A stretch of DNA of 12,276 nt from Candidatus Eiseniibacteriota bacterium. Lineage in GTDB: Bacteria; Eisenbacteria; RBG-16-71-46; CAIMUX01. Positions within the stretch are counted from its first letter, which is position 1, and each line of letters starts with the position of its first letter. A program made the translations under genes and the position numbers. Shown in pieces: positions 5,712-11,992 of the stretch. The notes beneath the pieces are model-generated. The model was given only the letters and a program-made list of their open reading frames with translations, was not told the origin of the DNA and did no database searches. Location of the stretch: positions 1-12,276 of the forward strand of contig JAGQHR010000037.1 in NCBI GenBank assembly GCA_020431745.1, in the 5' to 3' direction.

Positions 5712-8339
5712 ATGCGCGCATCCCGAGCCCAGCTATTCCGTACCCTTTCCGCCGTGCTCCTCGTGAGCTCGCTTTTCGGCGTTGCGCGACCGGCGGGGGC
5801 CGTGCCCGCCCCGGTCGCGCTCGATCCGGTGATTCTCGATCTGATCCAGCAAGTGTCCGAGGATTCGCTCCGGAGCTACGTGCAGACCCTGCAGGACTTC
5901 CAGACCCGGCACACGAACTCGGACACCCTCTCGACGACGTCCGGAATCGGCGCGGCGCGGCGCTGGGTCCACGATCGCTTCGACGCCAATGCGGGGATGG
6001 ACGGCGGCTACTACGCCTGGTTCACGGAAGCCTGCGGAGATCCCCGGGAAAAGCGCAACGTGCTGGGAACCATGAACGGGAGCCTCTTTCCCGATCGGCT
6101 CTTCATGGTCGGGGCGCATCTCGACAGCCGCAACGTGGACGTCTGCGACTCCATCGGGTTCGCTCCCGGCGCGAACGACGACGGCAGCGGAATCGCCGGG
6201 CTCGTGGAGCTGGGGCGGCTCCTCCCCGGCCTCGGCGTCGAGTCCACCGTCATCCTGCAGGCCTTTTCGGGTGAGGAACAGTCGCTCCTCGGCAGCGAGG
6301 CCTACGCCCAGCAGGCCGCCAGCGAAGGACGCGACATCGTGGCGATGCTCGCCAACGACATCATCGGAAACATCGACGGCTGTCCCGGAGTCCCCAACTG
6401 CAACGGCGGTCTCCCGACCGACCAGGACTCGACCCACATGCGGGTCTTCTCCGGCGATCCGCAGACCAGCTCGTCCCGGCAGCTCGCCCGTTACGTCAAG
6501 ATGGTGGGTGAGGGCTACGTCAGCTCGATGGGTGTGACGATGGTCGCGGCCATCGATCGTCCCAATCGGGGCAGTGATCACATCTCGTTCTACGATGCCG
6601 GCTTTGCCGCGGTGCGCTGCATGGAGTCGCTCGAATACACGCTCCAGCAGCACAACACGGACGATCTGATCGGGAACATGGAGTTCGGCTATCTTCGCCG
6701 CAACGTCATGATCGACCTCGCGGTCATCGCGAACCTCGCGCTGGCGCCCCCGACTCCGACCGGACTCTCCGTCTTCGATCTCGGCACCGGTGGGGGGATC
6801 CGCGTGGAGTGGGATCCGTTGGCGGGGGATGTCGCGGGGTATCGCGTGGCCTATCGCTTCAGCTCCGGTCTCTACTACACCGATGTGGTCGATGCCGGCG
6901 GCGCAACCTCGCTCGACATCACGGGCTTGACCGATGAGCTCGCGCTCGCGGTGTCCGTGTCGGCCTACGATGCGGACGGACACGAGTCGCTGTTCTCCCC
7001 GGAGATCTCGGTGACGCCCGGCGTCACGCCGCACCTCCTCAAGAGCTTCGCGGTGAGCTCCCAGTCCGATCGCCTCACCCTCGACTGGAAGCCACCGCAG
7101 GAGCTGGATCTCGACTTCATTCGGATTCTGCGCAGCACCGATCCGGATGCCGGGTTCGTGGCCTACGACTCGATTTCTCCCGCGCAGAACGTCTACGACG
7201 ACTTTGCGGTGACTCCGGGGCAGGCCTACTACTACCGGGCGCAGAGCGTCGACCTGGGCGGGCTGGAGAGCCCGCTCACGATCGCGGACAAGGGGCTGCT
7301 CGGTACCTATCAGCACGGCATCCTGGTCGTGGATGCGACCAAGGACGGGTTCGGGACGCCGGGCTTTCCGACCGATGCGCTGGTCGATGACTACTATGCG
7401 GCGCTGCTCGCGAACGCGCCGGTGCTCGACACCTGGGATCTCAAGGAGAACCTCGACCTCGGCGTGCTCCTGACCGATGCAGAGATGGCACAGTACCAGA
7501 CGGTCTGGATTCACTCCGACGTGCGGTTGGGGCAGCTCGAGGCGGATACGCTGGAAATCCGGCAGTATCTCGATCACGGCGGCCAGGTGTTTCTGGGCGC
7601 CTGGGGTCTGCAGGAGACGATCCGCAACACCACCGTCGAGCTCGGGGAGTACCGTCCGGGTCACTTCTTCTACGACGTCCTGCACGTGGACAAGATCCGC
7701 ACCACACCCCTCGCGGAAGCCGACTGCCGGGGTGCCCGCAGCCTCGTGCCCGAGTTCGGGGATCTCGTCATCGACAGTGGCAAATGGCCGTTCCAGGACG
7801 GCAACTTCATCTTCATGGACACCTTCGTGAACGGACCGCTCCCGGGGGCGGAACCGATCTACGTCTACGATTCCTCCTTCGTGCCGCCCGGTCCCAGCGA
7901 CGGGATCCCGCTGGGGCTGCGGATCGCCGATCCCGACACGCGGCTCATCTTCCTCGATGCGTCGCTCTACTTCATGCAACAGTCGACGGCGCAGGCGTGC
8001 GTCAATCAGGCTCTCATCGAGTTCGGGTACGGGACGGCCTCGGTGCCGATCGATCCGGCGGAGTCCCGTCTGCTGCTGTACGCGGCTCCCAATCCGTTCT
8101 CGGGTACGACCGCGGTTTCGTTCGCGCTCACCCGCAACGCTCCGGTCAAGCTCGCGATCTATGACGTGGAAGGTCGGCTCGTCCGGACTCTCGCGGACGG
8201 CAAGCTCGCGGCGGGCACCCATCGGTTCGACTGGGACGGGCGCAACGACGCCGGCAACCTGGTCGGTTCCAGCGTCTACTACGGGACGCTCCAGGCGGGA
8301 GACCGCTGGGCGTCGCGCCGGATCTTGGTCCTCCGGTAG
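5712..8339 (+). CDS. Secreted M28 family zinc metallopeptidase with Fn3 repeats, an alpha/beta module and a FlgD-like C-terminal domain
   Basis: An 875-residue exported peptidase. Signal peptide at 1-30 (hydrophobic core LSAVLLVSSLFGVA, cleavage near AGA-VP). The M28 domain (about 50-345) keeps all ligands: H136 (GAHLDS), D156 (GANDDGSG), E188/E189 (FSGEEQ), D216 (AND) and H314 (QQHNTDD). Two fibronectin III-like domains follow (about 346-436 and 440-525). A 245-residue alpha/beta segment (about 531-775) starts HGILVVDATKDGFGTP and looks like a GATase/ThuA-type fold by its hydrophobic beta-strand pattern. It ends with a FlgD-like Ig domain (about 787-875; APNPFSGTT, LAIYDVEGRLVRTL, GSSVYYGTL). 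GAGGAGG at 5698-5704, seven bases upstream, fixes the start. It shares VQTLQDF before the catalytic domain with the first peptidase, but the accessory modules differ, so this is an old duplication or separate recruitment. The peptidase call is secure, the alpha/beta call tentative. Confidence 0.93.
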   Translation: MRASRAQLFRTLSAVLLVSSLFGVARPAGAVPAPVALDPVILDLIQQVSEDSLRSYVQTLQDFQTRHTNSDTLSTTSGIGAARRWVHDRFDANAGMDGGYYAWFTEACGDPREKRNVLGTMNGSLFPDRLFMVGAHLDSRNVDVCDSIGFAPGANDDGSGIAGLVELGRLLPGLGVESTVILQAFSGEEQSLLGSEAYAQQAASEGRDIVAMLANDIIGNIDGCPGVPNCNGGLPTDQDSTHMRVFSGDPQTSSSRQLARYVKMVGEGYVSSMGVTMVAAIDRPNRGSDHISFYDAGFAAVRCMESLEYTLQQHNTDDLIGNMEFGYLRRNVMIDLAVIANLALAPPTPTGLSVFDLGTGGGIRVEWDPLAGDVAGYRVAYRFSSGLYYTDVVDAGGATSLDITGLTDELALAVSVSAYDADGHESLFSPEISVTPGVTPHLLKSFAVSSQSDRLTLDWKPPQELDLDFIRILRSTDPDAGFVAYDSISPAQNVYDDFAVTPGQAYYYRAQSVDLGGLESPLTIADKGLLGTYQHGILVVDATKDGFGTPGFPTDALVDDYYAALLANAPVLDTWDLKENLDLGVLLTDAEMAQYQTVWIHSDVRLGQLEADTLEIRQYLDHGGQVFLGAWGLQETIRNTTVELGEYRPGHFFYDVLHVDKIRTTPLAEADCRGARSLVPEFGDLVIDSGKWPFQDGNFIFMDTFVNGPLPGAEPIYVYDSSFVPPGPSDGIPLGLRIADPDTRLIFLDASLYFMQQSTAQACVNQALIEFGYGTASVPIDPAESRLLLYAAPNPFSGTTAVSFALTRNAPVKLAIYDVEGRLVRTLADGKLAAGTHRFDWDGRNDAGNLVGSSVYYGTLQAGDRWASRRILVLR

Positions 8340-8503
8340 ATCACGGCGGATCTTGATCCCGGTAGATCACGACGGTTCCTGGTCCTTCGATAGAGCACGG
8401 AGGGCCCTGGTCATCCGATCGGTAGCCGACCCCGGTCGTCGATGGGTCGCTGCGGATCCTGGTCCTGAGACCGGGATCCGCCGGTCCCGCTCATCCGATC
8501 GGT
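8323..8503. repeat. Degenerate 26-28-bp tandem repeats overlapping the peptidase stop codon
   Basis: Three diverged units run 8323-8350, 8351-8376 and 8377-8404, sharing the pattern TCyTGGTCC..CGrTAGAkCACGG. A partial fourth begins at 8405. The 13-mer TCATCCGATCGGT occurs at 8411-8423 and again at 8491-8503. The first unit contains the last codons and the TAG stop (8337-8339) of the second peptidase gene. Units are too diverged to be a recent expansion. Confidence 0.55.
8452..8481. terminator. Hairpin between convergent genes (probable bidirectional terminator)
   Basis: GCGGATCCTGGTC (8452-8464) and GACCGGGATCCGC (8469-8481) form a 13-bp stem with a single T-G pair and a CTGA loop. It lies between the stop of the plus-strand peptidase (8339) and the stop of the minus-strand gene (8577). 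No T-tract follows on either side, so termination is inferred from position and stem strength alone. Confidence 0.55.
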
Positions 8504-8576
8504 CGGGAACGACTCCGCGAACGGGAGGCCTTCCGCCGAGATGGCTCGCGGGCGGAGCGCGGCCAACCCGGTGGAA

Positions 8577-10145
8577 TCAGCGTCCCCCCGCCCAGCCTCG
8601 CTGCGGAGCTACCGGCACGCACCGGCTCTTCCCCGGGATATGCTGGCAGCGCCCGATCTTCCCTTTGACCTGGTAGTGCACGTTGCTCGCGCCCGCATGC
8701 GGGAACTCCGGACCGCTCAGGTGATGGAGGTCGAGCGTGAACGGGATGGGGCGTTCTGCGTGCCAGAGTTCGTCGTAGGTGAAGCTGCGCCAGGCGAAGG
8801 CGATGACGTCGTCCGGATCCGTCGCGTTGTCGAGGAGGTTGGTGATGCCGCCGGGAAGCCAATTGATCGCGTCGTCCAGCTCTTCCGATTTTGCCGCGTC
8901 CTTGCCCATCTGCTTGAGCTTGGCGCGGATCTGATCGAGCACCGAGGAATCCTCGGTTGCCGTGTATCCGCAGAGCTTTCCGTCGTCGGCCGTCAGCACG
9001 CGTTGGATGTTCTCGCCGTTCTTGATCAGCCGGATGGCGTCGGCGAGCTCCAGCGATTGGATGCACGAATCGAGCTCGTCGCGGAGGCCGCGGACGAAGG
9101 CGTCCCGCGCGGCCTCGGCCGCTTCGTCCGAGGTCGCGTCTTCCTCCATGGCGAGCACCAGGACCCAAACCATGGTCGCGTGGGTGAGTTGGCTGTAGTC
9201 GATCCGGAACTGGAACATCTGTTCCAGCAGCGGGTCGTCGGCGAGGTCGATGTTGATGGGGAGAATGTCTTCCTCGAAGAGACCCACATCGTCGGGAATC
9301 GTGATCGTGTCGCCCGATCCGATCGATCCGTTGTATTGCGGGATGTTGCCGTGGACCGCGCGGCGCGACGAGGTGGCGACCCGGACGTGGGACTCGGCGA
9401 GGTGCAGCACGTCCACGGTCGTGCCGTCGAAGAGGATCACGACCGGGACGATGTAGGGTTCTTCGTCGTTCTCTTCGTCCGCTTTGAGGAGATCGAAGGT
9501 GTCGAGGTCGACATAGATCGGCATCGGCCGGAAGAGCTCCGGATGCAGCCCTGCCGCCGTGAAGCGGGTCGAGCTCTGGTCACGCTGATAGCGGATCCGG
9601 ATCGTCGCACTCGGGACGGCGTCGCTCCCGGAGGGGACGACGCGCAGGTAGTAGTCCGAGGATCCCTGGGCCGGCGGTATCGCCGGGAGCTGCTGGGAGA
9701 GGTCGACGCGAAAGTAGGCCCATTTCGCGTTCGGAGCCGCTGGAGAGGCGACGCTCCCCGAGGCCAAGACGGCTCCCGAGGGGAACGGCGCGGCGGAGAG
9801 CTGCCAGGTCGCGGATCGTGCCGTCAACGGACTTCCCCAACGGAGGGTCAGGTGCTCCGGTTGGTAGATCACCTTCTCGGCGCCCCACTGCTCGAATTCC
9901 TTGGAGAAGAGCTGCACCTCGAGCCGCGGGATCACGCGCAGCGGGTGGGAATCTATGCTGGTGGCCTGGCGGCCGCCCGACCAGGCGGGTGTGGCGAGCG
10001 CGACCAGGAGAATCCCGATCACTGCGGTGCGAAACCGTGAGGCTCGTCTGCGGAAGACGGTTCCGGGGAGGGCGCGTCCGCGGAAGATGCGTGGGGTGAG
10101 GATGCGTCGAGGGAGCGTGGGTCGGGGGAAGGGGCGTCCGTGCAT
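8577..10145 (-). CDS. Hypothetical exported protein with arginine-rich N-terminus
   Basis: I do not recognise this 522-residue protein. Residues 1-40 hold 12 arginines, in a run of five-residue quasi-repeats (TLPRR, ILTPR, IFRGR, ALPGT, VFRRR, ASRFR). A hydrophobic core, TAVIGILLVALATPAWS (40-56), follows and looks like a Sec signal peptide with an unusually long basic N-region. The mature part has a beta-rich, possibly Ig-like segment (about 70-185). Next is an acidic region with paired beta-strands (about 208-330, YVDLDTFDLL, VVILFDGTTVDVLHL) and a helical, charged segment (about 334-425). The C-terminal tail has two cysteines, C500 and C509; C361 and C392 are the others. AAGGAG (plus-strand 10155-10160), nine bases before the ATG, supports the start despite the long N-region. 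The gene is monocistronic by layout and convergent with the peptidase. It is likely periplasmic or surface; no function can be assigned. Confidence 0.8.
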   Translation of the reverse strand: MHGRPFPRPTLPRRILTPRIFRGRALPGTVFRRRASRFRTAVIGILLVALATPAWSGGRQATSIDSHPLRVIPRLEVQLFSKEFEQWGAEKVIYQPEHLTLRWGSPLTARSATWQLSAAPFPSGAVLASGSVASPAAPNAKWAYFRVDLSQQLPAIPPAQGSSDYYLRVVPSGSDAVPSATIRIRYQRDQSSTRFTAAGLHPELFRPMPIYVDLDTFDLLKADEENDEEPYIVPVVILFDGTTVDVLHLAESHVRVATSSRRAVHGNIPQYNGSIGSGDTITIPDDVGLFEEDILPINIDLADDPLLEQMFQFRIDYSQLTHATMVWVLVLAMEEDATSDEAAEAARDAFVRGLRDELDSCIQSLELADAIRLIKNGENIQRVLTADDGKLCGYTATEDSSVLDQIRAKLKQMGKDAAKSEELDDAINWLPGGITNLLDNATDPDDVIAFAWRSFTYDELWHAERPIPFTLDLHHLSGPEFPHAGASNVHYQVKGKIGRCQHIPGKSRCVPVAPQRGWAGGR

Positions 10146-10150
10146 GGGGT

Positions 10151-10183
10151 GGATCTCCTTTTGTCCGATAAGGGAGGAGACCC
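10151..10183 (-). promoter_or_regulatory. Hairpin that can occlude the ribosome binding site of the exported-protein gene
   Basis: In the minus-strand transcript, GGGTCTCCT (from plus 10175-10183) can pair with AGGAGATCC (from plus 10151-10159) over nine positions, including one G-U pair, around a 15-nt loop. The second arm contains nearly all of the Shine-Dalgarno AAGGAG. A competing shorter stem (CCTT/AAGG) is also possible within the same bases. This is consistent with translational control, but no ligand or trigger is visible. Confidence 0.4.
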
Positions 10184-10291
10184 CGAAAAGCGAACGCGAT
10201 GGCCGGCTGGACTCTGGTGCTCGTGTATCAGATCGGTTTGCGGGAGCCGACGCGAACCCGGGTACGACCGCCGGGAGGGTGACTCCGGCAC

Positions 10292-10665
10292 GCCGGCAGC
10301 CCCGAAACGTGTGGATGCCGCGAAGCGCGCGGAGGTGCGGAAACGCGCGGAAGCGTCGAGACGCGCGGACGCCCCGGGACGTGCGGACTTTCCCAAAGGC
10401 GCGGACGCCCGGAACGTGCGGACTTCCCTAAAGGCGCGGACGCCCCGGAACGCGCGGACCTCCCCAAAGGCGCGGACGCCCCGGAACGCACGGACTTCCC
10501 CAAAGGCGCGGATGCCCGGAACGTGCGGACTTCCCCAAAGCCGCGGATGCCCGGAACGTGCGGACTTCCCCAAAGCCGCGGACGCCCCGGAACGCGCGGA
10601 CCTCCCCAAAGGCGCGGAATCCTCGGAACGCGCGGCCTCCGCGAAAGGCGCGGGGCTCCCGGCTC
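10292..10665. repeat. GC-rich minisatellite: 18-bp half-units in 35/36-bp units
   Basis: Eight adjacent units begin at 10363, 10399, 10434, 10470, 10506, 10541, 10576 and 10612 and end at 10647. Unit lengths are 36, 35, 36, 36, 35, 35, 36 and 36 bp. Each unit splits into two related halves, GCGCGGACGCCCCGGAAC and GCGCGGACCTCCCCAAAG. Diverged 17-18-bp halves continue outward at 10292, 10309, 10327 and 10345 and on the right at 10648-10665. The core is well conserved while both ends are decayed, the usual picture for slippage or unequal recombination. The three 35-bp units shift the reading frame, so the array is not kept as a protein repeat on either strand. It fills the gap between the CGNR gene stop and the start of the exported-protein gene. 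Confidence 0.9.
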
Positions 10666-10666
10666 G

Positions 10667-11404
10667 TCACTCCCCGGATCCCGACCGCGATTCGCCCGTC
10701 GGTGCGGGGTCGTCCATTGCGGGTGAATCGCTTCGGGTGCCCGACGTCCGGCGATAGAACCGTCGGACCTTGTTGCGGTTGCCGCACCCCTTCATGCTGC
10801 ACCACCGGCGGCTGTGATTGCGGGAGGTGTCGAGGAAGAACCATCCGCATTCCGCGTCCGCGCACTGGCGGACCCGATGGGCGTCCGTGGTGGTGAGAAT
10901 GCGGACCGCATCCAGAGCGACCGCATGGCGGATGCGATCGTATCCCGAGGTTCCCTCGCGCCAGACCCAACGCGTTGCGGGGCGATCCGCTGCGTCTCGG
11001 GGGCGATCGGGGGTGGAGCCCCGTGTCAGAGAGCGGGCGGCCACGGCGCGCCGGTGCTCTCGCTCGAGAGCCGCGAGTTGAGACTTCGCGAGCGCCGTGC
11101 CGTCGACCAGTGCCTGGAAGAGGGCGGCGCAGGTCTCTCGCAGATCCATGATCACAGACAAGGCGTGCTTCGCGGGTCGGGGGCTAGCGCTGGTTCGGAG
11201 CCGGCGTGCTTCGGCCGGCGTCAGGAGCCCGGCGCTGCGGCCCCAGCGCAGCAAATCGTCCGGACGGCGGAACAGCTCGATCGGCTCTGCTCGGAGCCGC
11301 CAATCGAGGGTATTCGCGAGGTCCAGCGCCGGGCTGCCGCCCGTTCCGATCCCGTGCCAGGCCGACTCGAACGAGTCGTTATCCCTTTGATCAGACGTAA
11401 CCAT
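10667..11404 (-). CDS. ABATE/CGNR zinc-finger transcriptional regulator
   Basis: A 245-residue predicted regulator. The N-terminal ABATE domain (about 12-170) shows the family motif ALDLANTLDWRLR (26-38) and the helical LDAVRIL stretch. The C-terminal CGNR zinc finger (about 178-219) has four metal cysteines, C181, C186, C202 and C207, the last in CGNR (207-210), followed by the basic KVRRFYRR. CGNR proteins are predicted to bind DNA through this finger, with ABATE as a proposed ligand- or stress-sensing part; few members are characterised. About 25 residues of disordered tail follow the finger. I chose the ATG at 11404; a TTG one codon upstream is possible. No clear Shine-Dalgarno sequence precedes it, so the transcript may be leaderless or nearly so. 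The gene is divergent from a DinB-family gene across 117 bp, a layout that suggests it controls itself and that neighbour (inference). Confidence 0.92.
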   Translation of the reverse strand: MVTSDQRDNDSFESAWHGIGTGGSPALDLANTLDWRLRAEPIELFRRPDDLLRWGRSAGLLTPAEARRLRTSASPRPAKHALSVIMDLRETCAALFQALVDGTALAKSQLAALEREHRRAVAARSLTRGSTPDRPRDAADRPATRWVWREGTSGYDRIRHAVALDAVRILTTTDAHRVRQCADAECGWFFLDTSRNHSRRWCSMKGCGNRNKVRRFYRRTSGTRSDSPAMDDPAPTGESRSGSGE

Positions 11405-11521
11405 CAAAACGATCTTGACAGGTTATGGCCATGATTGCCAGACTAACTGGTATTAGGCTCATAGATGGTTATGTGCGAGGCGCGCGGCAGCGTGTCTTGC
11501 TGCAGCCGGCAGGAAGCGCAG
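11405..11521. promoter_or_regulatory. Divergent promoter region with candidate operator
   Basis: This 117-bp gap between the CGNR and DinB genes is locally AT-richer than its surroundings, as expected for promoters. TGCCAG (11436-11441) and CTGGTA (11447-11452) form an imperfect dyad around ACTAA, a plausible regulator site near the middle of the gap. TTGACA (11415-11420) matches a -35 box, but nothing like a -10 box sits 16-18 bp downstream, so I assign no exact promoter. Confidence 0.4.
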
Positions 11522-11992
11522 ATGAACGAGAGCGATCGGTTGGCGAAGGAGTTGGAGCTGGCGCTGCACGGAGGTGCGTGGCATGGGCCGTCGTGGCGGG
11601 AGATCGTGAACGGTGTCGGTCCGACCGTGGCGACGCGCCGGCCCCTGTCCGGGGTGCATTCGATCGCGGAGCTGGTTGCGCATGCGGCTACCTGGAACGA
11701 AGTCGTCGTTGCCCGACTCGGAGGGGGCAATCCGGCCGTGACGCCGGAAGAGAACTTCCCACGAATCGATCGCTTGACCCGGACGCAGTGGAGAGACCTC
11801 GTGGCGCGATTCCTCGATGGGGGAGATGCCCTCGTGCGGCAGGTTCGGGAGTTTCCTCCGACCAAGCTGCACGAACGGCGTCCTCGGCCGGCCGACGGTA
11901 CCTGGCAGGATCTGATTCTGGGGCAGCTGCAGCACCTGCTCTATCACGGAGGCCAGGTCGCGTTGCTGAAGAAGGGGCGGCCGGCCCGCTGA
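11522..11992 (+). CDS. DinB family protein (putative metal-dependent hydrolase or thiol transferase)
   Basis: A 156-residue four-helix-bundle protein of the DinB/YfiT superfamily. Seen: HGPSWREIVNGV (21-32), GVHSIAELVAHAATWNEVV (44-62), and the C-terminal WQDLILGQLQHLLYHGGQVA (128-147). The likely metal triad is H54, H138 and H142, the H-x3-H pair near the C-terminus being diagnostic. Many members bind a divalent metal; characterised relatives include thiol-dependent transferases (bacillithiol, mycothiol), but this subgroup's reaction is unknown. The length is normal. AGGAAG (11511-11516), five bases before the ATG, picks this start over an in-frame ATG at 11465 whose 19-codon extension does not resemble the family. 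It is divergent from the CGNR regulator. It is cytoplasmic, with no signal peptide. Confidence 0.9.
   Translation: MNESDRLAKELELALHGGAWHGPSWREIVNGVGPTVATRRPLSGVHSIAELVAHAATWNEVVVARLGGGNPAVTPEENFPRIDRLTRTQWRDLVARFLDGGDALVRQVREFPPTKLHERRPRPADGTWQDLILGQLQHLLYHGGQVALLKKGRPAR

Larger units (their letters stand above)
10146..10666. other. Intergenic interval dominated by the minisatellite
   Basis: These 521 bases lie between two minus-strand genes. They hold the RBS-occluding hairpin (10151-10183), about 110 bp of unremarkable sequence in which I find no convincing promoter, and the tandem array. Open frames crossing the array on both strands consist only of repeat-derived Arg/Ala/Pro/Gly sequence and have no supporting start signals. 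Confidence 0.6.

Noticed and set aside
5733..8222. Minus-strand open frame (829 codons) opposite the second peptidase
   Set aside because: Same situation: antisense of a well-supported gene, no signal peptide, motif or ribosome binding site.
10220..10260. Possible c-di-GMP riboswitch suggested by GCAAACC on the minus strand
   Set aside because: The other conserved elements of that riboswitch are missing; a seven-base match is not evidence.
10292..10665. CRISPR array
   Set aside because: Units are directly abutting with no unique spacers, and no cas gene is present.
10140..10757. Plus-strand open frame through the minisatellite, and minus-strand frames at 10019-10609 and 10428-10970
   Set aside because: They owe their length to the stop-free GC-rich repeat. 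The 35-bp units break the periodic frame, and they overlap supported genes.
11405..11407. TTG start for the CGNR regulator
   Set aside because: It adds one residue and has no better ribosome binding site than the adjacent ATG.
11415..11442. Sigma70 promoter from TTGACA on the plus strand
   Set aside because: The bases 16-18 bp downstream (GCCAGA/CCAGAC) do not resemble a -10 box.
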